The position numbers and the translations under genes are program-made. Shown in pieces: positions 44,769 to 58,234 of a DNA stretch of 64,000 nt (within the stretch, counting starts at the first letter, position 1; every line of letters starts with the position of its first letter). Location: NCBI GenBank assembly GCA_004352715.1, contig SCFE01000084.1, positions 704,169 to 768,168 on the forward strand, read 5' to 3'. The stretch comes from Hofstenia miamia (Eukaryota > Xenacoelomorpha > Acoela). The notes under the pieces were generated by a model, which had not been told where the DNA came from, searched no databases, and was given only the letters and a program-made list of their open reading frames with translations.

Positions 44769-47700
44769 TGATGTTCATAGAAGAACTCATATACTAACCA
44801 TAACACATTCAACAAAGTGCCTACCTCATCTTCAAATTCGATGAAAAACCCTTCTGTGACAAATTCGATTTGCTTGTAAGCACAGAATCTAAACATTCAT
44901 AGCAATATGACAATCTTAAATTTAAATAACACAAAAAAATTTGCATGTCTTGCTTTAACTTTTAAATTTGTTGCTCAGAATTATTACGAGATCAAACTCA
45001 AACACTGTGAGCAACATTGTTGCAACCGGGCTGTAATTTTAATAGACCAGCCCGCTCCGTTTTAAAATAGAAATTTTAAGACCCAGACCATTTTTTATTA
45101 AATAATCAAAGGAATTTGGAAAAAATAACAATAGTCTAAAAAATTTAATATGGGATTTCACTGCAAAGTTTAGCAATTCAAAAACAATTGAACAATTGTG
45201 AGCTGAAGCATTGAGCAAAAAATGAAAACAACGCTTATCACGGCTACAAGCGGATATGCGTAATGAAAAAAATAACAGGTTAAATACAAAATAAAATACA
45301 GAAACAATGTGTTACAAAATTAAGCACTTATATGGAAGTCAAATTGGAAGTTTGTCTATGAACACCTAAACACAGATTTTTAATAAAGGAAGACTGAAGG
45401 AAGGTTTTTGACAGCAAAATAAAATCACAAATTGTTGTTCATTATTCTTCAGGATAGAATTTTACCCAAAAACATGTTTAAACTCTAGTAGTTTTGAAAG
45501 GAAAAACTAATGCCTAACATGTAGTGTTTAGATGTACTAATATTTGCAATTTTTTTTCACACGGATATGTACAAATGACTAATATATTTTGGAATACTTA
45601 ACCTCAGAATTTGTACTTTTAATATGGATAGTACTCTCAGTTAAAGCTTACATCTATAATTTAATAATTTTAGACTAAACAACAAAATTGTCCGCTCTAT
45701 TACCCAATTCCTATATGTATGATTTTATGTAAATCATTTAAGAAACCAATGTGACATAACTATAATCATCACTTTAAAATTTAAGTGAAATAATTGAAGG
45801 TTAGTAATGTTCAACTGAACAGAGTAAAATTAGAACTTAACATTTAAACCCGAATTGGTATTTTAGTAGAACATTGCAGTTACAAGAGGAATCGTCTAAA
45901 AAATCTGACTTTAGAGAATCCATGACATATACAGCTAAAAAAACCTAAATATATGATAGGGATTATTTAAAAAAGGTACAAATTTTGAACCTTTCATTTA
46001 AGTGCCGGTTAAAAAGATATCGGCGAACTTAATAGACCTAAGAACACTGTAATGTTAAGTTTTATTTTTGACTAAATGTCATGACGTCAGTGTAGTTTTA
46101 GTAATAAATCATATGAGCAACGCTATCTTTTATATAGGTGTGCAGTCCAAAAAAATTAAATTTCTAAATGTTGTCTGAGAAGTAATTCAATTTAAAATCC
46201 ACATAATTGTATTCGAAGAGTGTAAGCTTGTCTATTAAACAGTTTTCTCGAAAAACTTACATTAATATAACCCCATTTAACCTAGAATTGTAATTCATTA
46301 ATATCGTCAGGCCTCCTATCCTTGAATTTCGAGAATTTGTGTTTATAAACACAATACGTTGGTTTTATTTAGCATATAAATCACAATAAACATCACTGAT
46401 AAGAGACGCAGCTTTGTCAAAACTTATATTTCAACCTAAGCTTTTGTGTCACTTGCAGTTGTAAAATTCTAAAAGTGCTTCCTCTTCTTCTGCTAACAAC
46501 GTGTGAACCTTAGACAAATTTTAATAAAGACATTACCAATATGTATGACGTTTAAGCGACAAATTTATAGAGAAATTATTGTCTATTTACATTAAAATTA
46601 CAGATCTAAGACATGTTTATTAAAATGCCAGTGAAGTATAAACTTCCCCATGAAAACAAAGATACATCCGCTGAACATGTGTATACACACATTTAGCATA
46701 AACTTTTATAACTTGTACTGTCAAAATTATAATAATATACGCCAAATTATGTAACTATTCAATTTATATGAATAGAAAATATGAATATTTCTGCAAAACA
46801 ACTGATAAAAAGTTTGCCTTCATTTCATCTTATATATGGATCCATCGCATTTTATAAATGTTTCGGTTAGCTTACTTTTGGTTTTAGATAGTTAGATAGT
46901 TATTAAAGCGCAAACGTAAACTGAGTTCCAAGGATTTAATTGCCTAGATTTTGGAACAGAAAATTAATGAAAACCAAGTTATTATTCAGCCGTTAAAAGT
47001 ATATTGGATATAATTGAACATACTTGTTCCAAATGGGAATGACTAGATAGCAGAAGAGGAAGAATAACATGATGCATGTTATTGGAATGATTCTGTTTAA
47101 TATGGGTACTTCCGAAACTTCTTGATCTAAACATATTATAACTGATAAATTATTATGGTACATATGTTTTCAAAATGCAAAAATTCTTTTATAAAATCTC
47201 ACAGTTTATTAAGCAATTAGTTTTACAAATAATATTGAACTAGTTAATTGCTAGGGTAACCTTATTTGAGCAGTCAATATATTAGGGTGTCAAATATATG
47301 TGCATATTTAAAAAACTGCATTTTTTATCTTAATGTCAACCCATCCTATTCGTAGAAATTCTTAAAGTTTTGACATTTTAGAAATAGGGGCTTTTAACTT
47401 TGGCATAGATCAGATTGAACACAGTTAATAAAAAGTCTACTAAGATCTAAGTAATTGAAAACTAAGAATTTAAGGCTCACATCCCCGTCTAAAATAAAAA
47501 ATATTAGAGCAAACTTATTTTTTCAGTTAGAACATATTGAAAACACAATTGTATATTGTGATGCTATAGCATCAGTTTTGAGAAAACTTACTTGCAGTAG
47601 TTGAATTCTCTATCCCATTTTGTAACACTGACATCTTAGGCAATCTAGGTGACAACTGATTAGAAAATGAAAATATGATAGGGAGACGTTGATATTGGCC

Positions 47701-48464
47701 AAGCGCTCATTTCAACGGAAGAGGCAACAGTTGTGTTCTTTTGTGCGAGTGATTTGGAATCGCTGTCATTTGACGCTGTATTGACACTCATAAATTGATT
47801 TTTATAACAATTCCTCCGGGATTTAACACAAATAATGTCCACTAAATTGAAATTTTATAGTTGGCAAATTAAGGCTGAACCACCACTCCCATGTGTCTCC
47901 AATCCCCTATGGATTAAACTTTTTTATCTACCAATATTTCTGCAAAAGAATTTAACATGCTAATTATTTATTAATTAATATTTCAAGGCACCAATTAATT
48001 AATGCATGAGTATTAATATTTGAATTGCTACCTTGGAAAGATACAAGAGTTTCTTTGTATCAGTACATCCATTCGAATAAAACTTAGATTGTCTAGGAAT
48101 TCCTTAAAAATTCATATTGTTTTGAGAAAATTTTAAGAGCTTGTAATTCACTAAATAATTAAGAAATGTAAAATCTGAATGCAGCACTGAATGAAAGAGT
48201 ATCTCATCTTCCATTTTAATGCAACACCCGTGCGTTGGGAAGCGCGAGATAGAGGAGTAGCTCCTCATGCGCTTTCCTTTTTAAACCCTTCTTGGCAATT
48301 TCCTATTGAGGCGTGCCGTTGCACAGTATCTGGAGTCTCAACCACTAATTTTTCACACGATGCGCATCGATGGCAGTAAACGAGGTGAAATTGGGCCAAA
48401 TTGATAACAATTTTATATTTGGTTATGTCGGGTGGTGTATGGTTAGAATGTTAATAATTTTATA
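44769..48464. other. 3.7 kb AT-rich DNA, no supported gene
   Basis: No frame above about 63 residues outside repeats. A GC-richer island at 48215-48385 carries a 62-residue plus frame without known motifs and a clear compositional shift. A minus-strand frame at 47660-47842 is also unassigned. Confidence 0.45.
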
Positions 48465-48817
48465 CGGGATGGGTCGAGTTGAGTCCAGTTTTTTCGCCCT
48501 GTTAACTACTCTGACCTGGACATTAGGTATAGAAACAATTTAAAACATTATTAAGAAGTCACATTTTTAATGAAAAATAGTAAATCTTTTCAATTATTTG
48601 AGGCACAGCAATACACTTTTGAGTCAACTTNNNNNNNNNNNNNNNNNNNNNCGGGATGGGTCGAGTTGAGTCCAGTTTTTTCGCCCTGTTAACTACTCTG
48701 ACCTGGACATTAGGTATAGAAACAATTTAAAACATTATTAAGAAGTCACATTTTTAATGAAAAATAGTAAATCTTTTCAATTATTTGAGGCACAGCAATA
48801 CACTTTTGAGTCAACTT
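48465..48817. repeat. 166-bp direct repeat around a 21-N gap
   Basis: 48465-48630 (cgggatgggtcgagttgagt...) is repeated at 48652-48817, with N at 48631-48651. I see no differences, which suggests the same sequence was placed on both sides of the gap. Confidence 0.9.
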
Positions 48818-51203
48818 TCAACATTAGATTCGAATTCAACAATTGATGTCTCCGCATATTACGATTTCCAAGTTTAAAAATGGGGTTGGAGAACCAATGG
48901 TTTGTCTTCTTAAGATGCACTTTAAAGCTCTAAGTCACATTCATTCGATTGTATTTTAAAATAACGTATTATACCAAATATTGCTCGGAATTATCATCGC
49001 TATCATAAATAAGACCGAAATCAGAGCTGGAAATTGATCTAAGATATGACCAAACGCAAACACGACCATTCAGTCAAATTAAAAAACGTAGCAAAACAAG
49101 ACATATGTGTTTCAAGAAAAAATATGATATTTACTATGGAAAGTACTAATTCAAAATAACATTACTTTTATATGGATAAATGGTATATTATTATAGATTT
49201 CATATGTTTTTCATATATAGTAGTCCAGGTTCAGGTTAGGTGTTTGTTTCATGGGCATTATACTCCTTATTATATGAAGGAATTTGAACGCTCTTACAGA
49301 AATCGGATTTTTCATTGACTTCGGATTTTCACCAACTTCAGGTTCAGCAATGATTTTTACTAAAAAGCCTTATCATAGAAGAAGAGCACATTGGTCAATA
49401 GATGTGTTCATATCAAAAATTTTCAAAATTTTTAACAGGTTTGCAGAAAAATGTTTGAAGGTATGAGAAAAACCCTATTGACATATGGATATGCGTACGC
49501 TAGAATATAATGGCCTAAAATCGAAATTAATACAAAATTCTAAGGATTAAAAATATTTGAAGTGTATAACATTGGGGTTAATGTAACAAATTCAAAACTA
49601 AACTTTTTTGTTGTGGATGATACTAAAGAATTCAACATCAATCTTGATGCTATTTTACCCTTAACATATCCAAGACCCCTACTGATTAATATTTACAATT
49701 ACGCTATTTAGTTTATATGGAAATCTTGTTCTGGATGAATTCTATTACAAAGTTCTAAATGCAAAAAGTATCAGTGTTTTAATACCAAAAATAGTAGGGT
49801 TCCAGCACTGGAAAAGATCACAAGCTATTATTCTCAGAATTATTAGTGCGGTGTAAATAAATATTGCTAATGTGAACATATACCCAAAAGTACTTTTAAT
49901 TTTGGCACATTAACATATCATCATCTTCATGAAATTAGAAAGTAATTGTAAACAACGAACTACAGAAAACTACTTTATCCAACATTAGTTGAAATAATTG
50001 AATGGATCATTTCTATTCCAATTTTATCAACTAGTGATGTCTAGATATAACTTAGATTTATGTATCATTATATAGCTTTATACTTCCGCATGATCTATAT
50101 GTATAGTAGACCATCGAAAATTTTAGAGCTAGTACGTTTTTGTGATGATGGTTACCTATAGGCTTGAGATCGCAATTTATATTGAGCTATGCTAGGACTC
50201 GACTTATGCCAAGAAATGTAGGCAAAATAAGAATTAAGATTGCAATTTAAAACCCCATTTTGAAATATTTTGGTGGATTATGCCGCGCTAAATTGAACAC
50301 TCAACTATAATTCATTGAGATTCCTCCTCACTATGCGGAGCTGATGTAATGCCAGTAACAACAGGAGATTAACTGTACTGAAATCTACGAAATGCTTTTA
50401 AGTTAAATGCATAAATGTCACATTCTATTGATTTAGGTGACGCACTTGAACAACAATTGACAATGTTTACACATTAAATAGAAAATAAAAATGACAATTT
50501 GTTAAATAAAATAGTGAGATTCACGCAACATATGTGTAGTATACATACTCAAAATGATCAACAAATGACCTCGCTAAAAATGAAAACACTTCTTTCACAA
50601 TTTTACCCACAGTTTAATATGGAATTTCCTTTTACCAAATGGTCATGATTGACGAATTCATTAAGCTAATTTATTCCATTATGGCCCGACAAAAAATTAT
50701 ATATTTAAAAGTTACTTTTAAAATATTGAATGCAATCCAAACTAACTTAGTGACATGGCCAACGATGTAATGCAATTATAAATGCAAGTAAAATGTAAAG
50801 ATTTCTAAAAACGATAGTTATTGAAATTTATTTTGAGAGAAGCTTCTAAAATATTTATTAGGTATTAATCTTCAATACATAAGCCAATGTATTTTGCTGT
50901 CATGAGAAGAATTGGCTAAATTATGTCAAAATTTTTGAACTATTGCCTATGAACACAAAAAGGTACAAATTGCTTGATATGAATGAATGTAGCGAATTGC
51001 TACTACTTTTCCTGCCACATTGGGTCGAGTCACATATTTTTACAAAATTTACTGGATTCTGGTAGGGTAAAAAATAATTCGAAACATTAGGTTTTCTATT
51101 ATCTTAGTTCTACTTTTACACTGAATTTGAAACAAAGTGCAACAGATTTGTAAGTATTAAACCAGTTGCTTCAAATCATTATTAAGAAATATTCATATAT
51201 ATA
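48818..51203. other. 2.4 kb AT-rich DNA, no supported gene
   Basis: The longest plus frame is 60 residues (49284-49466), with no domain. No inverted ends were seen. Confidence 0.45.
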
Positions 51204-51412
51204 NNNNNNNNNNNNNNNNNNNNNNNNNNNNNNNNNNNNNNNNNNNNNNNNNNNNNNNNNNNNNNNNNNNNNNNNNNNNNNNNNNNNNNNNNNNNNNNNN
51301 NNNNNNNNNNNNNNNNNNNNNNNNNNNNNNNNNNNNNNNNNNNNNNNNNNNNNNNNNNNNNNNNNNNNNNNNNNNNNNNNNNNNNNNNNNNNNNNNNNNN
51401 NNNNNNNNNNNN
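51204..51412. other. Assembly gap (209 N) in a TA microsatellite
   Basis: TA runs lie on both sides (51196-51203 and 51413-51431). Confidence 0.95.
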
Positions 51413-51708
51413 TATATATATATATATATATGTACATCTATGTATACATATATATGGACTTAAGCAATTATGTTTAACTTTTGCATATATTTTAAAAATA
51501 AGTTCGAGATCAAATGCGAGCTTTGTAAATCTTACAAGCAATTAAACTTATAAAAACCTAAAAATTAGAATCTTTATAGTTCTACTAAAATAGAATTGTT
51601 GTCATTAGAAATAAATTGTATTTACTTAGTAATAAAATATCATTGAAAGTTGAAATTCCTGACATGTTTGCTTATTATGTAAAAAATTTTTGTTTCTTGT
51701 AAAACTAA

Positions 51709-51924
51709 GGGAGTGATCCAAAAGGGATACTGCAAAATTGTGTGATTTAGCGCGTTAAATAGAGCTAAATTTACTTGTTTCTCCACAAATACAATTATTA
51801 AGCACGCGTTTGAAATTGTTATTTGGATGTTGAATTCAGAAGGCAACGAGTGCTTAAACTCCATTTAGTTAATTCATTATTTCATACAATTGTTATTTTA
51901 TAGTATCCTCTTTGGACCACTTCT
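51709..51924. mobile_element. Small inverted-repeat element (MITE-like)
   Basis: The left end ggagtgatccaaaagggata matches the reverse complement of the right end, agaagtggtccaaagaggat, once aligned on 'gtg.tccaaa', with about 18 of 22 positions shared. The interior has no coding capacity. A diverged relative is at 10485-10710. No target duplication could be fixed. Confidence 0.55.
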
Positions 51925-51929
51925 TTAAC

Positions 51930-52586
51930 GACTTTAAAAAATAGAAAAACTTTACTTAATCATGGAAAATTCTACTCGATGATGCAAATAACATATTTGA
52001 AGAATATTTATGTTCTTGAAAGTGATATTATGCAAATTTTCCATATAACACATGTAGTTAAGCTTGCAACTTGAATGATTTTCGTAATATTCAAAATACG
52101 TTTAAATTAAGGAAAAAGTGTAAAATAATTAAATAGGTCAATTTTTTCCCAAAATATTAAGTGTTTGAGATAGGAATGTTGAAAAAGTTTTTGAATAAGC
52201 TTAGGTTTTTCTTAAACATGTTGCAAAATTTGTACACCATATTGTAAATGTAACTCGAATACTGCAATATAGTGAGATACTTACTAAGGTGCAATGGCTG
52301 GAGTGTGATGCATAGACACAATCATTGAAAACAATTAAATATTCAGTGAAGCTTTACGCAGTGCTTCAAGCTTCGATAGTTTCCAGTCTGATTTAATATA
52401 TGCCACAATGTTATTCGTTTACCAATCACAAAACAGTACATTTATATTAAATTTTTCAAATTATTTGCTTTGTAGCTTGCATTTGCAAAAGATTAAGTAG
52501 CTTAAAAATTTTTTAAGTTATAAGTTTTACTTTCAAAATTATTCAAAAGACACATTCTGCTGCAGACCATTTTTCAATGGTTTTAT

Positions 52587-52592
<6 letters not shown>
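51930..52592. other. Intergenic, no gene seen
   Basis: AT-rich without frames or repeats of note. Confidence 0.4.
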
Positions 52593-52642
<50 letters not shown>

Positions 52643-52679
52643 AATATATATAAAATATATATATATATATATATATATA
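52593..52679. repeat. (AT)n microsatellite, two blocks
   Basis: Two TA runs joined by aaacaatatatataaaa. Confidence 0.9.
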
Positions 52680-54534
52680 GCGAGGATTAGCAAATATTCA
52701 ATTAACTAACTTAATTCAAATTTTATCAACTTTGCAATGATTGCCATGAGCGATATTTGACATTTTTCCATTCACTCAGTCCATAGTGTACTAGAAGTAG
52801 GCCTCTGCTCAAAACAATGTGTTAATATCCCTGTTATAAACTCTATGAATTTTGCAATACCTTCATTTCTACACTTTATAAACTTCTTTATAATTTGGGA
52901 TTGCACAGCTAAAAATGCCATCAAATTTCAGAAAATTTGTTTCTTATATAGCTAATCCAATTTCACACACGTGTGCATTTGTACTCCTATATATCTCAGC
53001 AATTTTTTCCAAAATGATTGGTCAGACACAATCCAATTATCCAATGAAGTCTAGTGAACAATTCTTAAATACCTACATGTATAAATTGTATTAAAGAAAA
53101 TGTTACCAGTGAAAAGTTTCTTATCAAATGTGAAAAGTTGTAAATAATGTGCAATGACAAGCCGCTTCTTCAGCAAGCTTTGCAAATAAACTTGTTCAAT
53201 AGATTCAAGATGATATGTTTATTTAAAATAGAAACTGTTAAAAGTTTCATGATAATTCAAAGGCAACTTTGATTTCTTGAATATTAAAAGTAGATATCTA
53301 ATTTGAATATTACACTAGGGTTTTGAAAACTTAGTGCATTAACAGTAATTTGTTTTTTGTAAAATGATAAATATTAATATTCTTGTAAACCAGTCATTAG
53401 AAGATCTTTTGCGCAATGAAAAAAATTCATTTGCAATAAATCTGATAATATCTCTCAAAACTTTAAACTTTATCAATAAGGTAGCAGAATTTATAATATG
53501 ATTTGATTTATTGAATACTTCTGGAAAAATATAGATTTTTTCGTTTTTCGAATCGCACTGATAATTAGAGACTTGCGCAGGATAGTGTAATCCTAAGAAC
53601 TTTAAATGCGAATTAACTTCTCATAAAGTACTTCCTAGTACTGTAAGTTCCTTCAGTGTCCTTATTACTTCTCATCATTATTTCCAAAGTACTGTAATTT
53701 ACATATATTTTTTCTGGAATCTTTCAACCAATCGTTAATTAATAATAATTTTTAAATGCTTTTTATAATTATAAAGTCTTTCCTTGAAATTTAAATAGTT
53801 GTTGTCACTTAGTTTCCGTTGTTCATATTTTATTAGGAAACTAGACCTATCAAGTGAGGGCGTGGTTTGGGAACGATCTTAATTATAACATGTGCAATGT
53901 ATTTGCAAATCCAAGTATATGGATGACATTTGTAGTTAAATAATTAATCTGAAGAGAATAGAATATATACTTTTGTTATTATTGGGGTATTTTCATGTTT
54001 AAGTGCTAATCGTCAATATAAAAGATGGTTTGATTGAATTTTATTAAATTTTTACTAAAGTTTAATACAAAAAATTATTAAATTACATTTCAAAAGCTTG
54101 CATAAAAAATCAATTAGAAAATATTTTCTGATTAAAATTTAAATTTTTGATTATTATCGAATAAATTGCTAATCTTCGATGAAATGAGGTATTCATATCG
54201 TGGGAGCAGCAGTGACCTACACTGGAACAAATTACAATAGAATCAAATGAGACAGAAACCAATATCAGTATAAACATGACACGATACAAATGCCCTATAT
54301 GAACAACAATTTCAATTGAAACAATAGCAGGAACAATAAATAAAAATTACAAATTATATGGAAAAATACCAAATCAATATTAATTAAAAACTTAAAATAG
54401 CTTGTCGAATACAAGCTGCAAGCTTAAGTAAAGGTGTGCCTCCTCCGATCAGCCCCAGATTTTTTAGGTTCAAGTTATACTGGAACTTTAAGTCGCGAGT
54501 TCAAGTCCAGATAAAATTTATTTAGACATAATTT
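52680..54534. other. Intergenic, no gene seen
   Basis: AT-rich. No frame of 60 codons or more. No repeats recognised. Confidence 0.45.
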
Positions 54535-54729
54535 ACTAAACTCTGTCCCAGTTAATAAGTAAAGTTTTATATCAATAATTGGGGTTTTATTATAGCGTAA
54601 ATACCATGGTTTTGGTTTGAATTATATAGAAAAATGAAAATCAAAACTTAAAATTATACTCGTGTTTATATCATACTACATCATTTTCCTAAAAAACCGG
54701 TTTACTTATTAACTGGGACAGAGTTTAGT
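54535..54729. mobile_element. Foldback/MITE with perfect 29-bp inverted ends
   Basis: 54535-54563 starts actaaactctgtcccagtta, and 54701-54729 is its exact reverse complement. The similarity continues a few bases outward with a one-base shift (aattt / aaatt). The total length is 195 bp with no coding capacity. Perfect arms suggest recent movement or selection or conversion keeping them alike. No clear target duplication. Confidence 0.8.
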
Positions 54730-56286
54730 TAAATTAAGCAGTATATAACTGCTAAATGTTAAACCTGGGGGCTAGGAGAGACTTAAGCTCCTCTGTCTGT
54801 TGAAAACCGAAACTTTTGTATGCATTGTTTTAAAGTTTTTTAAATTGTCGCATCAATTTAGTGCATTACACAATTATTACAATAATCGGTGTAGTTTTTA
54901 AAAAAATTCTAAATTATAATGTCAGTTATTCACAAATGAAATTTCAGAGAAACAAGTTATTGGAATTTTGTATGTATCAATGATTACAGTATATATGCAT
55001 GCCTCAATTACTTTATTTATAACCATGTAAAAGGATTTGCCCACAAACAAAATTTTCAATTATTTCATCAAAAATAGAATAGATCAATGAATGTTTAAAT
55101 TTTTTCAAATTGTATATTTTAAATATTGAAAATTTTGCAAAGACCAGATTTTTATTATTATCACATCAAGAAATGTGCTACATTCTTTCAGTTTTGAAAA
55201 AGGTAAAAAAGAGGCTACATATAGAGATGAGGGGTGACTAAAAAACTGAAGTTTTCATTCTAAAATAAAAATGACAATCAAATCAAAAACATTTTAGCAA
55301 GAACGATTTTTTATTTTTTTGAAATTGCGAATATGTGCAAATTTGGCATAAGAAAACTTAAAAAAATACTAAAAGAATGCTGCAAGCAGAACCTTTATGA
55401 AGGATTCTGCACTGAAAAAGAATTTTGCAAAAAAATGTTTTTATGAAATTTGAATTTCATACAATAGAGTATCCGTTGTGTTATTTTACACATTATTAAA
55501 TTGAATTTTAATCTTGTTACTAGTAGGTTTAACAATGAAATTTATTCAAGAACACATGCTAAATATTAAAATTGTAGTAGATTGAAAAGAAACTTTATTG
55601 ATTAAAAATTTACCAGTCTAAGCAAAATGAGAGTATTTTCAAAATTGTCATTCAGTGATTAGCCCTAAAACAGCTTGTTGATTTTTAAAATGAAAACTTA
55701 TTTTCTCACATTACTGCAAATATTGAATAAAAGAGGTGCTACTCAAGTTAATAATTTTTTCAAGAAACGAACTATATAAAATCGAAAGACATAAGAATGC
55801 TATTTATTTTATTCAACACATTGTATATTTAATTTTATAGAATTCACTGCATTTGGGTTGATTTATGAATAGTGTTTCGTAATATAATGAATAATGATTT
55901 TTAAAATTCGGCTCATGATAATGTCATAGCCCAAGCCCTGCCCTGGTCAACCCAACACATTTTCATTAGTGGTTCAATTCCCTGGTAACTCATGATTATA
56001 TAGGTGATATGAAGCTTTCCAGAAATGTTACGTTATATATTTGAACAATATTTTGATACATTCAGTTCTACATTTAAAACTAGTTTAAAGTAATATTTTC
56101 TAGATTAAATACTTCTATGAATGTGCAATGAAGCTTAATGTTTACTTTATGGCAACAAGGATTTATCTTTGACATTGTTTAAAAATTTTTTAGTGACAAT
56201 AATCATTTGTACTGTATATTAATATACATCATACATTAGCAATTTAAATGATAATATGATTACTATCTATGTCTATCCCAAGTAAT
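54730..56286. other. Intergenic, no gene seen
   Basis: AT-rich. It is the 3' side of the minus-strand gene at 56287. No perfect AATAAA signal was noted close to its stop. Confidence 0.4.
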
Positions 56287-56910
56287 TCAAGAAAGGGTGT
56301 ATGAATTTAGCAAATCCTTTAAGTCATCTAATGCCTCCTTTACGTTATCTTCATCTTCAATTGGAAACTCCGGTTCTTCTGGCCACTCTAGCTCTTCTGT
56401 ACTATATTGATTAAGATCTAGCAATGCATTGGAATAAATTTTCTTCGTTTCATGCAAATTTCTTAGTGCTTCTTTTAAGTCTATTGTTCTTTCTGTGTTC
56501 TTGTCTATTTGCTCTGAAGTTTTAGCAAGTTTGCTGCGATCAATCAATCGTTGAAGACGTTGATGTCCATAAACTAATGTCTTCTCTATATCCATCAGAA
56601 ATCCAAAAGAACCGTCATATTTCATTCTTTTAATTAAAAGAAGGCTTTGTTCTACCTTAGTCTTTTGCATGTAGTTTTCAAATTGCAAATCAAATACAGA
56701 ATCTTTGCAGCAAAACCCTGGAAACTTTGAAAGACAACAAAATGGTTTTTTCCTTTCTAAGCTACAGTCAAAATTTTCATAGCAGTATTTTGGGATCGAT
56801 AAACGTATATTTCTAACAATTAAGAATTGAGAAATAAACAATATCTGCGTGTAGTATATTTGAAAATATAACATTACGCGGAAATACGATAATGCTATAA
56901 ATTTCTGCAT
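56287..56910 (-). CDS. Cys-rich, acidic-tailed protein of unknown function
   Basis: A 207-residue minus-strand frame, the longest non-transposon frame after the transporter. Residues 8-33 are hydrophobic. A six-cysteine block follows: C43-x5-C49-x8-CC(58,59)-x7-CC(67,68). Residues 80-170 are charged and probably helical, with no cysteine. The tail is acidic (ELEWPEEPEFPIEDEDN, 174-190) followed by a short amphipathic helix. Paired cysteines after a hydrophobic start suggest an extracellular protein. The first 33 codons may instead be intron: a splice-acceptor-like ttcttaattgttag ends at about 56818 just before the cysteine block, so this could be the last exon of a longer gene. I do not recognise the family. 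Confidence 0.55.
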   Translation of the reverse strand: MQKFIALSYFRVMLYFQIYYTQILFISQFLIVRNIRLSIPKYCYENFDCSLERKKPFCCLSKFPGFCCKDSVFDLQFENYMQKTKVEQSLLLIKRMKYDGSFGFLMDIEKTLVYGHQRLQRLIDRSKLAKTSEQIDKNTERTIDLKEALRNLHETKKIYSNALLDLNQYSTEELEWPEEPEFPIEDEDNVKEALDDLKDLLNSYTLS

Positions 56911-58234
56911 ATGGTTTTAATTTGCTTAGCGGTATATTTCTACACAAAGCATATTGCAGAATAAATGAGTTGTTCTTACAATTTTTAGTATTGCACATAT
57001 CTTAAATATACTAGATATCAAGAACAATTGCGCATTGAATTATAACCATATGGAATAAGTATTGTAATTAAAAACATATATATTTTTTAAATATTTCTTG
57101 TCTAATATCATATTATAGAATATATAAACAGCCTAGCTTCAATAAATTTGCAATATCAACAATTTTAAGAGAACACTGTTAGTCGGACGAATCTAGACAT
57201 TTCTATATGGAAAAATTTATCAACAGGTGAGAACAATATATGCATCGCAAATACGCACACTTAAGAAATCGGGATTAATCAATTTTTTTTCCAAAATGAA
57301 TTATTGTTTTTTTAAAAGAAATCAGGCTCAAAACATCAATAATCAGTTGTTTAAAAGATTAGATCGTAAGTAAATGATATTTTAAAGTGGATTATCCCAT
57401 TTTGAAGTTAAAAGGGCGTTGTTTGAATTTCTGTTATATTTATTAATTACTGTAACCTGTAAGAATATTTTGAAATTTTGATTTTCAGCAAGCGTGCAGC
57501 TAACTATCTGAATATTGCTACTAAATACAGAAATTTAAACACAATTTACTTAGCCACTAATCCATTGGCGAAAACAAGGGGAGTAGGGTCTAAGTTCCCC
57601 ATTGAAAGCAACAACTTTACCAAATAAACAACCCACTAAATAATTATTGCAATTTAATTTCTAGCCCCTCTAAGTCTTAACAGCCGCACTCAACCTTGTA
57701 TCAAAAATAGGTACGATTAAACCGAAATATATGTATCGGCGAAATAGTATACATGTATTTTAGTTTACCTTAAATAGTGTATTTTTATTTTAGTATCTGG
57801 TTTGCTTATGTAAAGACCATATTATGAAAAATACAAAAATATAAGATTTTTGAGTTGCTTGTAAAATTATCTATGGAGTGAAAAAATCGCTTGAAATGCC
57901 GGAATTTTCGTTAAAATATCTATATGATCAAAGGCTAGTCCTAGAAGGGATCAAATAATTTGCTCGCAATAATAAACACTTTAATTTCCGAAACTACAAA
58001 ACACAAGAATAACAAATTCTACAAACTAGAACACGAGCAATGCACTCGCCATGTGCCAGTACAGTCGGAATTATGTTTGTTGCCCATAGAATATATTCAA
58101 ATAATCTTTGCTTAATTTCAGCGACATGCGGCAAAGAGGAGGAGTCACAGACAATATTATTAACTAAGTTTGTAACGCGTTTAAAAAATTTTGATCTGAT
58201 TTGAGCTTAGCTAATCCTTCTGTGGTAACGCGAG
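56911..58234. other. Upstream flank of the Cys-rich frame, no gene seen
   Basis: Would hold any upstream exons or promoter of the minus-strand gene. A short frame at 56813-56998 (-) overlaps its start in another frame. No TATA or exon can be defended. Confidence 0.35.

Noticed and set aside
54450-54520. tRNA-like wording (gagttcaagtcc) and a similar one at 55965-55985 (ggttcaattcc)
   Set aside because: No matching acceptor, D and anticodon arms could be paired around either T-loop-like stretch.
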